Below, piece after piece: positions 37,091 through 48,430 of a stretch of DNA of 64,000 bases (positions are counted from its first letter, which is position 1; every line of letters starts with the position of its first letter). A program made the translations under genes and the position numbers. The notes beneath the pieces were generated by a model. That model made no database searches. It worked only from the letters and a program-made list of their open reading frames with translations, and was not told the DNA's origin. This DNA comes from Coriolopsis trogii (taxonomy: Eukaryota > Basidiomycota > Agaricomycetes > Polyporales > Polyporaceae): NCBI GenBank assembly GCA_020543525.1, contig JAHYIO010000031.1, positions 2,108,001-2,172,000 on the forward strand, written 5' to 3'.

Positions 37091-37558
37091 TTCTGCTTTC
37101 GTGCGCTTGCGCTTGTGCCTTTGCTTGAGAGAAAAAGAGAGTTCTCCGGGAACGGGCTGAGAGAGTCAGAAGCGTAGAAGTGGGAACGTGCGTCGAGCAG
37201 GGAAACAAGCGGACTGATGTAAGGATACAGTGGATGGCAAGTGAAAGTACAAGACGTCGAGCCTGTCGACGGGCAAGAGGAAAGAGGAAGATGGGAGCGG
37301 GGAGGAAAGGAACGAAGGAGAGCCCGCAGCAAGCGCGGAGGGTATATCGGGCACCGGGCTCAGATCGGCTGCTGCGCGACCCCGCTGCTATCTGGCCTCC
37401 ATGGTGACCACCGTTCATGAATAGCTGACACCCTCTTTTATTTTTGTCTCGCAGTCGGGGGCGGTGACACTGAACGCTTGCAGCACGCCTACAGACGACA
37501 GAGTTGTACACAGATAATGACTGCGCGGCGTACAAAGTATCCTCTCGGTGACATAAAG
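37091..37558. other. Intergenic, promoter of the two-TM protein gene
   Basis: About 470 bp between two minus-strand genes with no supported coding sequence. Confidence 0.45.
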
Positions 37559-39057
37559 TCAGAAGGCCTTCATCTTACCCACAGGAAGGCGATACGTGCG
37601 CATCGCAAAGTACTCTCGCGTCTTCCCCCATCTGTCTATGTCACCTTCGAAGACGTCCACGTCGCTCCATTCGATGTCGATGCCAATGTCTGCGAGGTGC
37701 AACTCCGATACATGCCTGTAGACGTCGTAGAACAGAGCGTCTGCGGTGCTGGATGTCAGTAGGCAAGCAACAAGGGCAGCAATGAGGACTTACTTGTGGC
37801 ACCGAGCCCATTGAAGAATCCTAGTCGTGAATCCGGGCCCTCGAGCAGGTCAGGAACATGGCCGAAGAAGCGGTACAATTCTGCAAGTGCGCAACGTTAG
37901 GCAAACGTCCTTATGCTGTTCGACCACATACCTGAGTAGTCTTCTGAAAACGTGTCGGTGTAGATGACATCGAATCCGCCGAATGTAAGGAGTTCTTCAC
38001 TTTCGACAAAGTCTTGCCATTTGCCTTCGAGTATCTTGACACCGTCCTTTCCGTACCAGCCCTGGTCCCGCATGTACTTCAGCACGTCGGGGTGTGGCTC
38101 GATTATCACATGAAGTGACGGCTTCGTTTCCAGGCTCTGGAAGAGACTGTCAATCTATTCTCGAAGTGTCATCAGCATCAAACTATCATGTTCATATCCA
38201 ACCAGACTCACAATACCGAGTCCGAAGCCCACATTCAGCACTTTCAAACCATTGCCAAGGCTCGGATGGTCTGAACACAGCTTATGGACAGTTTCCTGCA
38301 CTTGGCACTAGCTCACTAAGCCGATGTCTCCGACAAGAACAAGAACCAGGGTGGTACTCACTGATGCCGCGCTCCCAGCCCATCATAACTCCGACTTCCT
38401 CATCATCATTCACCTTCACAAGACAGATCTCTTGCCCATGCTCGTCCGTCGTGTAGTGGAGTCTCGTCGACAGGAACGCGTCCGTGGAGCCAGCAGGCGT
38501 CGTGTCAGTCGCCTTGAGGATGAGATTCAGTGGCGAGTTAGCAGCTGGTGTATTCTTGGCAAGGAGCCTCAGGAGGAGTTCTGTATCGTGATTTTTCAGC
38601 CCTTGGAGACTCTTACCGGGAAACGCCAACTGACCTGAGCGTATCCCCGCGTCGCGAATGATTGTATAGCACGACTCATTGTTCAGTGACAAGGCAACAT
38701 CGCCAGCGGTGTTGTGGAGGTTATCCACTACACAGGCACCACCATGTAAGCCAACTCTGCCACCTAGAGCTGGGAGTCGGAGAGGTACTCACCGGCGTTC
38801 CAAACCGCACCTTCTTCAATCAAGAAGCGTACGAGCTCCTCGTTTTCCACATACGCCGCCGCGTGTAGTGGCGACATCCCCTCGTCGTCTTGATACCAAA
38901 CCGGTGCACCAGCTGCAATCAATTCCTTGATCTCGGTCAATGCTCGTCGCCGCAAGATGGCGTCTATAAGTTCCTGTCCCTGGGCAACAGCCGCCTCGAC
39001 GTCCATGTCCACTTCCTCGTCAGACATACGGGAGTCTTCGTCCGTATGAGTGCTCAT
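37559..39057 (-). CDS. RMT2: Arginine N5-methyltransferase RMT2
   Basis: RMT2 methylates the delta nitrogen of an arginine in ribosomal protein uL11 (yeast L12). Exons 39057-38793, 38727-38635, 38580-38362, 38300-38212, 38154-37932, 37880-37794 and 37740-37559 give 385 residues. Residues about 25-115 hold ankyrin-like repeats (MSPLHAAAYVENEELVRFL). The methyltransferase fold follows with motif I VLNVGFGLGIID, HVIIEPHPDVL and the family-typical FDVIYTDTFSEDY, then FFNGLGATNALFYDVY. The combination of N-terminal ankyrin and this class I fold is specific to RMT2/GAMT-like fungal enzymes. The acceptor before exon 4 is a CAAG. Cytosolic or nuclear location is expected from the family. Confidence 0.93.
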
Positions 39058-39224
39058 GACCGTGGATACGCAGGTGAGAGTAAGGTGGGACGTCGCTTCA
39101 AGCAAAAAGCGAAGTGGACTCGACTTGCCGACAGTCGATCGATCTTAGATCGAGTGTGCAGTCCGGATCAGGAAGGTGTACAAGTTCACATATCGAGGGC
39201 AGGAAGAGTACACGACCACAATAC

Positions 39225-42200
39225 TCAGAAGATATCAACTACTCTGCGCCGAGGGGAGATGACAGCAATGACCTTTCCCTCATAGTCTAACAGGTCTCCC
39301 CCGGCAGTGGCAACCAAGTCCTGCTCTCGAGGGTCCAGCTCGAGACCCACCAGCTTCTCCACATTAACAGAGGCCAACGCAAACGCAGATGCCTTGTTTA
39401 CCAGTCCAAAGCCTGCATCAAGCATTGCCTACAAGTGTAGCATGAGAGACTGACAGAGGGGGGTTTACAGCCCAGACGTACCTCTCCGACGTCAAATCGC
39501 AAGTTGCGAGCACGGTTGTTCGCCATGTCGATGATACCAGGATGTCCAATCGCGCCAATGCCGCGCGGGCCAACGCCAACTGTCACATTGTGCTTAATCA
39601 AGTGACCAATCAGACTGTCGGCACTCATCGGAGGGCCAGGAAGGCTGGCATGAACATATTCAGCATCATCGACATAATTCCACTCGCACTTTCTCAAGAG
39701 TGAATGAGCAACTCACGTGCGTCTCTCATCCCAATTGTAAGGCTAACGGGGAAAGAAATCAGTAGGATGCACTTGTGAGATGCTGCAGTGGATGCATACA
39801 AATGGCCGCGAAGGGGTAACAATCACGCCGACGTTGGCGTCGGCGAGTTCCTCTGCGAGGAGGTGGGATTCCGTGCCTCCGCCGATCGTCAACTTAATCG
39901 CATTCCCGTTCTTTTCTTCCACTTCCTTCTTCAATGAAACGAGTGTAGCAATGATGTCCGCGCTGTGAACGTTCACGACCAACGGTATCGTGCCCTGGAT
40001 TCGCCCATGATCAGCGTCAGCTCCAACCCGTACTCGTGCGTCATCAGAATACATACATTTGCCACCTTCTGGAACCACTCTCCGATCTCTCCGTCGACCT
40101 TCTGCGTGAGCAGCCGTCTCATTGCCGCAATCTTCGTGCTCACGCTCGGCTCGCTGTCGCCATGCGTGAGCGAGCAGTGGACCGCGACGACATCGCGCAG
40201 AATCGCTCCGCGCGAGAGCTTGTGGGGAGCCCCGAGCGAGAACGCGGTGCTCACGCCGCTTAACCATCCCAGATGTGACGGAGAGCTCACGCCGACGGTG
40301 ACTCCAGAGCGGTATGCGAGCCTATGGTACGTGATGAGTCACTCTTTGCGGAGCGGACTGAACGTGGATCACTCACAGGGCATCTCGTGTCTCGAACTGC
40401 AATCCATCAATGGCCTTCGCGACATAACCTCCAGGTCCGAATAGAGGCGGCTGGCCAGTAAGCGGGTCAGCAACGTACCCATCTCTAGTTGAGGCCTCGT
40501 AAGAAATATCCAGGAGACCCAAATCAGCCCCGTAGCTCACGAGCCCGGGTTGTATGGCGCCTCCGCGGAGGTCAAGAATCGTGCTCTCCGAGGTGAAGTA
40601 TGCCCCGCACGAGCTTGCCGTCCCGGAACATATTATGCGACCATCGCGGGCGACAACGACGCCGTTGCGACGATTCTCGCTACCCATGAGTTGTTCGCCA
40701 AGCAACTCGACGACAGCTCCCTGAGATTCATCCCTTGACCAGAATTGTGATACGTTGGTGAATACGATGACGTCCTTGTGACGATTGATGGGCTCAAGAG
40801 GAGGGAGACCATCATGTTCCATGGTCACTTCGGTTTCGGTGTCGAAGTTGGGTGTCAACGGGGCGCGCTGGTGACTATCCGGCTTTGGCGAGCGGTGGGC
40901 GTGAGGGAACTGTGGGATACCATCCACAATCACCTGCACGGGAGTTGCGCCTAGAGAGAGCGGATGACTGTCCCATAACACAATGTCTGGGGCGGGAAGT
41001 CAGAATATCCTATGTATTTCCCGGCAGTCAACCACACCTGCATCATAGCCTGTACGAACCTCAGCATGAGCGTTAGTCCATGAGATGACAGGCTCAACAA
41101 CTCACCTTCTTTGACAAAACCAATGCGATGGTCGAGGCCGAGGACTCTGGCTGGAGTGCTGATCACCGATGCGAGTGCGAGGTTCTCAGGAAGGCCGTAA
41201 AAGTGAGCTATAGCCGCTTCGCCCATTAGGTTCCGCGATGGAATGGCGAAGTGATCGGACTAAGATAGTACCACTGCGTTCAGAAGCAGCTGGTAGGATA
41301 GGCACAAAACACTTGCCTTCATGACCACATCGATACCTTCGTCCGCCAGAACTCTCGGGGCGAACTCGGAGTGACGATACGCCTCACGCTTGTACCTTGA
41401 AAACGTCGAGAACATCGCGATCGCGGGCGGCTTGCCATCTGTTACTCGTCTTGACATGCATTTGTGTGGGCCTAAGAGGAAGACGACTCACTGAATGCGC
41501 GCTTGAGCACCTCCGGAACCAAGTAGGCCTCGTGTGCATGATGGAATGCAGCAACTTCGAACTGAAACTCGTTGGACAGCTGAGGCAGGCTCGTGAAACA
41601 GTGACGCAAAGAGCAGCCAATGCAAGACGTACCCTGACGAAGTTGTCGATGTCGAGGGCTTCGTAGCAATGGGTTTGCACTTTGATTCGTCCTCGCAGTA
41701 TCTCCACGAGTGGTGCCCACTGCAAGCTCTCTGGGAACTTCTGTCCCCCTAAGGACCGCCAGTCACCCGAGAGGGCTTTCTCACAGAAGCTGTCTTGCGC
41801 ATTCTTGATGGAACGTGCAATATCATAGCTTGCGTAGCAAAGTTGGTGAGCAGAGTCTTTGACAATTCCAGAACACTCACGCTCGCCGAACTTCCCAGAC
41901 CGTATCCATGCGAGTATCCTTGTAATACTTCGGGTTCTCGCCTCGCAGAGTGTCAATATCGTGGCGGACCTAATCTCAGTGATTATCGCCTGGCTTACCA
42001 CACGCATGCCTAGTTGGGAAGTCAACGATTAGCTTCGGAGGACGCGCCACAAAACATCACCAACTTCATATGACTCCATCGCGGAGGTGTATCCCACGAG
42101 GCTTCCGTGCCGTTGATCCCAAACGGAGGCTCTAGGAGCATTGAAGTCGGAGATCGTTCTTTGGTAGGGCGCAGTTTCATCACGACACCTTGTCCGGCTG

Positions 42201-43085
42201 GGGACAGACATAAGCAATGACCTTCATGATGCACTCTGACATAGGCTCACCGATGGCGTTCAGCGAGCCGGGGAGAATGAGAGATGTGGTGACACCTCCG
42301 GACATAGAGTGAATATAGCCTGCGACGTCCTGTAAGAAATGACATGTTTATGCGGAGTCGTGATGATCTCACCATCGTCGTGTGTGTTTATACCGTCTAC
42401 CACCCTAAGCCAGGGGACGATGGGACCTTTGTACGAGTTATGATCTTGTGCGCCCTCGAGTGCAGGAGAGGCGCCTCCTCCTAAGTGCGAATGCAAGTCA
42501 ATTACGCTACAATAGCTCAGCATACGAACCTTCATCCCAACGTATGGAGAGCGTACCCAGGGGTTAGCCATGAACTATTATAGAGTTGGTCAGCTGAAAG
42601 TATTCCAACGGCATAATGAGCACGTACCCGTGTGCATCTAACGTTGCATAGTCGACACGTAGTGCGGAGTCAGGTATGTCTCCGATGGCCTGGATGATGC
42701 CCTTGTCAAGGAAGACGTCGCCACGTAAAACTTCCAAGCCGCTCAAGCTGCCGGTCCAAATAGTCGCATTCTTGATGAGTATCGCCTGAGTACCATACTC
42801 AAATCTATCGGACTGAGGGCGAGCGTAGAAGTCCGCAGACGGACCGGGCTTGAGTTGGAGAGAACGACACTTGTTCAGGATTGACTGTGCGTCCAGAGGA
42901 ACGACGACCTCAGAATCGCCATAGCTGTGCAACCTGGAAGCAATGTACAATGTCGAAGTTGTCGCGAGCAGCACGAGACAGCCTAACAAGGCTCTCGGGC
43001 TACGGGACTTGGTACGCATCGTGTGGGCTGCCGGAGGATCAAGTACTCCGGCGTGCCATTTCTCGACACCACTGAGTGAGTTCAT
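39225..43085 (-). CDS. Tandem amidohydrolase, carbohydrate-esterase-9-like
   Basis: Eighteen exons (43085-42628, 42574-42557, 42506-42373, 42319-42251, 42197-42065, 42009-41999, 41941-41881, 41828-41633, 41579-41492, 41438-41317, 41259-41106, 41049-41038, 40986-40377, 40321-40057, 39994-39800, 39742-39717, 39644-39482, 39428-39225) stay in frame for 972 residues. One hydrophobic helix near residues 33-50 is a signal anchor. The first amidohydrolase half has DLHSHLG (H164, H166), THCYEA (H348), HHAHEAY (H376) and a SDH (D432), a plausible metal site. The second half begins near LDLRGGAIQPGL and lacks HxH. Agaricomycete homologues are commonly labelled CE9 (N-acetylglucosamine-6-phosphate deacetylase class), but substrate is unproven. 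Three exons are only 18, 11 and 12 nt, and the intron at 41316-41260 begins GCAAGT. An alternative start is 43019. Confidence 0.85.
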
Positions 43086-43606
43086 TCCTTAGACCTTCGC
43101 ATAATGAGTGCTGCATATGGGTCAGCATAAACTTCCAACTTACTATATATGAGGGACAGTGGGCGATATTCCTAACGCCCTGCTCGTGACCGTCCGTGCG
43201 AGAGTCAAGTGAGTGCGTGCGACTCCAACCAACAGTCGGCTTTCCCGGGCCGTTCCTCCCGTATCTATAAGCGCTCGAGATACGGTCGATCATTTAATAC
43301 TGACAGTGCGACTCAGACTCAAGATCTTCTCATGGTAGAACAACGTTGTCTCGTGAAGTCCTCCATACTGCAACACTCAAAGCTCTAGTGACATATTGGT
43401 GGTATAACTCCCGTCTCCTCTAGCCTTTGTATTTCCCTGCTCCTTCCTCGGCATCCCTCGGGGAATAGGAAATGTCGCCGGAAGTACAGTGACATCCCCT
43501 TCGAGACTGAGGAACATCGTTGCAGTCTGATGAAGCACGATCACTATGCACCTTTGTGCGTGGTTGTGGGTATGCTCACCAGTCTTCAAGTCTCCTACAT
43601 TCAAAG

Positions 43607-43738
43607 CTAATCTGCGCAAGGACAGGGGCTTGTGATGCAGACGCAGTGGATGTCTTCGGCCGGCTTAGGCTGGGGGATGGCGACCGCAACAGCGGTAAAG
43701 AGCAACGCAAATGAGAGCAGCTTGCGCAAGATCTGCAT
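43607..43738 (-). CDS. Candidate small secreted cysteine-rich peptide
   Basis: A 43-codon frame from ATG at 43738 to TAG at 43607. Residues 1-20 form a textbook signal peptide: basic n-region (MQILRK), hydrophobic core LLSFALLFTAVAVA. The mature part, about 23 residues, ends in HCVCITSPCPCAD with four cysteines spaced C-x-C-x4-C-x-C. An intron-like GTGAGC donor and acceptor follow at about 43580-43530, with further Cys-rich codons downstream in another frame, so the peptide may be longer in a spliced form I could not resolve. No family assignment. The gene sits just upstream of, and in the same direction as, the amidohydrolase. Confidence 0.4.
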   Translation of the reverse strand: MQILRKLLSFALLFTAVAVAIPQPKPAEDIHCVCITSPCPCAD

Positions 43739-45205
43739 TACGAGGGATGTGCACAAAGAAAAGGATTCGGTGCGTCCAATCCCTCCTCAGCCGTTCCGTT
43801 ATGAACCTGGAGGAACCCCAGCGCTACGACGAACGCGGGCTTGAGAGTTATAAGACCGTGTATGTCGTGAGTTGACACCTGCTCTGAGCTCGGCTTGAAT
43901 GCAATATTCCCACCAAATGAACAACAGACGACAACGCTCAACGCTTGACGTACCTGGACAGGACTCCTCATCAGTCGTGGATCGGCCGCCGAACCGTATC
44001 ACAAGGTCAGTCGGCCGATACAAAGGATCGCCAGCTCCGCCATACCCAATACCATGTGAAAGCGTAGTGGTGAATACATGGGGCAACAGGCGACGCCCGA
44101 CGTTACATGACACTGGTGACTGGAGAGCAATGCATGTTGCAGCCTGGTCAGTGTACTTGAGCAACTCACCCGGGTCTGACTGATAATAGTCCGCATAGTG
44201 TTCGCCGCTTTCCCTTTCCCAAGGGAACCCCCTGCGAGAGCAAAGGGTGTGACTTCTGTTACAGACAGGATGCGAAGTACCTTCTGCGCGCTCAGACATC
44301 ACGGCCTGTCCTGTCAAATCACATATACGAGTATCCGCGCTGCCTCATCTGACCGCTGACGGTTATGTATGCACCTCGGCCGTGCTACAGTGGCATAAAG
44401 AGTCTCCTACGGCCGTCTTCCGGGCTCATAAGCCTGCACCGCCCGAGTACCACCTCAGAAGACGCATCCCACCACAATAACCATGCCTAATAGGCGAGGG
44501 CAGTTGCCCAGATCACAACTTTCAATTCGATTTGCTTTTGTGCATAGCTCAAGTGGTCTATGACGTCCCGCGGGAATAGAGTCGTTTCATTAGTTGTTAT
44601 GGGTGCCAATGTAGGAAACGAGTGCGGAAAGTTGAAGTCCACGAGCGCGACTCGCACACAGTGAGTGTTTCACACTGTATCTCGGGTCTTTGTTATGCAT
44701 ATGTGGACAAGAAGTGACCACATATCTGACGTAAGAGCCGACTCCGGGGACCTCCGAGTCGTACTTTGCTGTAGCATCTATGCGCTGCACGCGATTGCCT
44801 CAGTGCGTTCCGCTGTATCTCTGTATCACAGGTTTACTACGACGTTCACCGAAGCGGTCCTTCTCCGTCGATTGGAGTAGAGGTAAGCCACGGCAACCTC
44901 TCATCATGCACCTGAACGACAAGACATGCTGTACTTCGGGAATGACTAGCAGAACTCGTGATCGATGTGTTATGGGGGGGAAAGTCCTATCCAGACCCAA
45001 CGGCATACTTCACTTTCCAGATGATAGGCTCGTCGTATATCCCTACAACTAACAAATCATGATCCCTAGTTGCGCACTATGCGGCAGGCCCGAGGGAGGT
45101 GCATATCCGTCAGCCCATGAGGCATGACGGTACAGAGAATGACATAACAGCATTAGATGACACATAACATGATATATGTATGTCCATGAACAACGAATAA
45201 TTTAC
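43739..45205. other. Intergenic, no resolved gene
   Basis: Overlapping open frames around 43799-44317 on the minus strand have no recognisable motif and did not form a spliced chain. 44318-45205 looks non-coding and would include the COY1 3' UTR. No repeat is seen. The 43086-43606 stretch to the left is likewise empty apart from the amidohydrolase promoter. Confidence 0.4.
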
Positions 45206-48088
45206 TCAGCTACCATACGGGTTGGCCTGACGCTGCAGTTGAGACCCTGACGATGACGAACATTCGTATAGTGTGAACATGACCAAGAGGTGCAGCGCGA
45301 TCGCATATAGGATGAATGCAGTCCGTGTTCGACGGTTGCCCAGTATTGCCCTAGTGAGAACGAGCACACCTCGTTCCAGGACATTGAGGGACTCATATGC
45401 TCGAGTGGCCTCCTGTGAGTCAAACCGGTCAGACACCTGTGAGGTAGCGATTTCGTGGAGGCGTACGTACCCTACCCCGGAACGCCTGGAAAGGATTCAT
45501 AGCCTCCTCACTGATGACGAGGTCAGAATGAGTGAGGCTTGTGATGTGCGAAATTACGTACTATCTCGCGCGGTACTTGCTCATGTCGTCAGACCGACCG
45601 GCCGCACTGGAGGAAGGTATAGGGTCAAGGGTGGAGGGACGCGTAGCAGCATCTTCACGATAGCTCTGCATGTAGCGGACCTTCTCGTAGAGCTTGAGAT
45701 TGTCAGCCTGAAGACTCTTGACTTCCGCTCGCAGTTCCGAGATAATGTTGAACTGCTTTCGAAGTTCCTACACGAGAAAGGTTAGTGTCGCGGTATCAAG
45801 TGTGAGGATGATTGGCACGAACCTCTTCCAACTCCGCGTTTCGTTGCCTAAAGCGATCACGCTGACTTGTCACGATAGGCAAAATGGAGGTGTCGGCGGA
45901 AGGCGCGAAAGGAATGGGGGTGTTCCTGGCAGAAGAGTCCTGTGTCCCCACTGCGATCAGCAACTCATAGACATGTAAGCCAGGCTTGAACGTACGCCAT
46001 TCTTCTTGCCCAGATCCAGTCCGGCCAGAACGTCGACGGGACTCGAAGTGCCGTTTGCCGGAGATGGGCTTGCGCCATTGACCCCACCCTCCACTTTCCG
46101 TTGATCCATCTGCAATAAGTCCGTCTCCAGCTTCTCGTTCAATGCGCGCTGCTTCTCCAGCTCGGACTCTGTGGCATCGAGTCGAGCTTGCACGGACTGC
46201 AACGCGGTCTCCAGCTCGCCGTGCATGATCTTCGGCGCATAAGCTTAGCATTATAGAAGACATGAGATATGCACGCACTCGGAACTTGGTCAACTCCTCC
46301 AGTATGCGCTTGTTCTTTATTGCAAGTAAGACTTCGAGCGACTTGCCTCTCTGAGCGTTCGCCTTATCCGCGTTAGGGTTAGGTAAGTGAAGCCCAAGAG
46401 CATCGCCGTTCAGGGTTGCGTCATCTTCATCATCCTCGTCACCCTCCAAGCCGGCGAACTCGACGTACTGCAGGCATGTGAGAAAACCGCTACGAATATG
46501 CTTAGAGACAAACCTTCATGATCTCCAGTTCGCGCTTGATCTCATCATAGTCTGAATATTGCTTCAATCTGGACTTCAGCTGATCAACCTCAGCGATCTT
46601 CCTTTGGACCTCCTTGCTGAGCTCGTCGACCTTCTTCGCCGCTGATGCCTGAGCTTGTTCGGTGGCCGTCTTCTGTGTTTCAAGGACTTGTGAGAGGCGG
46701 TCGGTCTCGGACTCCAGGTCAGTGATCCTTGACTCGTATTCCTTGATCCTATCAATCGCATATATGGTAGTGCGCTCGTATGGAGAGCATAAACATGACA
46801 TACCGAGCTGTTCCTTCATGTCCACTCTTCATCGCTTCGATCTCGGCACGAAGTAGCTCCTGGATGCGGGTACAGGAGTCAGTTCTGCGGTACATCGTGC
46901 TGGGTCCATTGTATGTAGGCATACATTACGTCTCTCAACGGTGGCGACACGACTGTTCGCATGTTCGAGGTCGGCAACCATCATGTCCAATTCCGCGAGC
47001 TTGGCCACAACCTCATGGTCTAACAACTGTTCAGGCATGCGACCTGCTAGTAGTTCAATTGTGACGTACCTTGGCGCTGAGTATGGTCGAGCAGTTTAGC
47101 CTGATTGGTCTCGTGCGACATACGAAGGTCCTTGAGCTGGTTCTTCGTCAAGGCAAGCTGCCGCTGGAGATCTTGCTCTCTGGATATTGGTGTAAACAAT
47201 AGCCCTGCCACAGACAGAAAAGCCTCATACCGCTCCTCGTAGTTACGCATCTTTTCGTCGTATGTTGCGTTCAGCTCATTCTCCTTCTGCGTAACCCTCT
47301 CCTGTATGAGCTCTTCCATCTGTTAGCACTGAGGCGTTAGTGACGTAAGCTGTTCGAGGTGACAAACATGCAAACCTTCTGCTCAAGCTGTTCCAGGCGT
47401 GTATCTGCCTTCCTTTTCGCGCTCTCCAGTGAAGAGACTTCATTGAGCCGTTTGCGAAGGTCAGCATTCTCTTCGCGCGCCTTACGCAGTTCAGTCTCAA
47501 GGTCGTGCGCTTCTGCTGCTTTCATCGCTTGGTCCTGTACAGGGTGAGCGAAATGAAATACAGTATCTGCACAAGGACGTACAACGGCAGCTTCGAGAAG
47601 AGGATAGGGATCCGGAGCCTCCCCTATAGCCTTATAGACATCCAGGAACGCGTTCTCAGCATACTTGGCACGTTTGGTCAGGTTGTCAATCTCGGTTTGG
47701 TAGGCTGCCCATGGGGAGGAACATGAAATGATCAAGCACGACTATGGATCAAGGGTGTATGTGGCAGCGCACCTTTCAATAACGTCTTAACAGCCGTGAG
47801 CTTCTCAGTATCGGGCATCTTCTTGAACTCTGTGCACGGGTAGGTTGGAAGTTAAGTAAGAGGCTGGGCCTGCTATACATACACACCTTTGGTCCTGTCT
47901 GCCAGGGCCTTGCGGCCGACAACGCCATCCTTCTGGTTCTCTACAACTTGGACGCTTTGAGGGTCAATGGCCTTCTGGAGTTCAGATAGACCGACGTCTA
48001 GAGTTTGTCAGCGAGTTTACTTGCTCGTTTGTTACCCCCACATACTCTTCCATGTGGCTAGAGCACCAGAGAAGTTCACTGCCGCCAT
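45206..48088 (-). CDS. COY1: Golgi coiled-coil protein COY1/CASP
   Basis: Golgi-membrane tether of the CASP family (the alternative product of animal CUX1; yeast Coy1). Sixteen exons (48088-48046, 47997-47887, 47829-47773, 47704-47583, 47534-47376, 47319-47231, 47179-47070, 47019-46925, 46859-46804, 46748-46514, 46467-46279, 46229-45996, 45939-45823, 45767-45562, 45510-45471, 45412-45206) give 689 residues. Nearly all of it is coiled coil. The C-terminal CASP signature is clear: KLYEKVRYMQSYRED, NPFQAFRGREATRAYESL, then a tail-anchor helix ILYAIALHLLVMFTLY. The N-terminus FSGALATWKNVGLSELQK is also family-typical. Retrograde intra-Golgi transport is the known role of the family. Confidence 0.94.
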
Positions 48089-48133
48089 AGTTGCTTCCAG
48101 CTTATAACAATGTGAAGCTTCTGGGAGTGACGC

Positions 48134-48391
48134 TTAGAGGTCAGAATCACCGCGACCGTAGATGCGCCGAGAGACCCGCTCTGAATATGCACAGAAAGAG
48201 AGAACAGTTACACGTCGAGGACGGCGCAGCGGTGTCTTGAAGCGAATCGCGTCCATGACTATGACACTTTCGCGTCTACCGCAAAGGAAGGTCGCTCCCA
48301 CGGCAATGAAAGTCGCCCCCTCGCCGGCGCCTCCGCACACCTGCACATTGTATTCGACAGCGAGCTCTGCCTGGGACGCGGTCTTGGACAT
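48134..48391 (-). CDS. Small hypothetical protein (52 aa)
   Basis: Two exons, 48391-48280 and 48180-48134, join in phase to 52 codons: a polar start (MSKTASQAELAVEYNVQ), a weakly hydrophobic glycine/alanine segment (GEGATFIAVGATFLC) and a basic end (ERVSRRIYGRGDSDL). Donor GTAGAC and acceptor ATATTCAG are acceptable. The gene would lie wholly within the 342 bp between the start codons of COY1 and uS9m, overlapping their promoters. The length and single possible membrane segment recall small mitochondrial membrane proteins, but I recognise no family. Confidence 0.4.
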   Translation of the reverse strand: MSKTASQAELAVEYNVQVCGGAGEGATFIAVGATFLCGRRESVIVMDAIRFKTPLRRPRRVTVLSFCAYSERVSRRIYGRGDSDL

Positions 48392-48430
48392 TGTCGGCCT
48401 CACTCTTGGACGGGCTGGTCTCCTTCTGCC

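Noticed and set aside
44720..44765. Hairpin-like GACTC...GAGTC element suggestive of a tRNA arm
   Set aside because: No acceptor stem, anticodon arm or T arm of a tRNA can be built around it.
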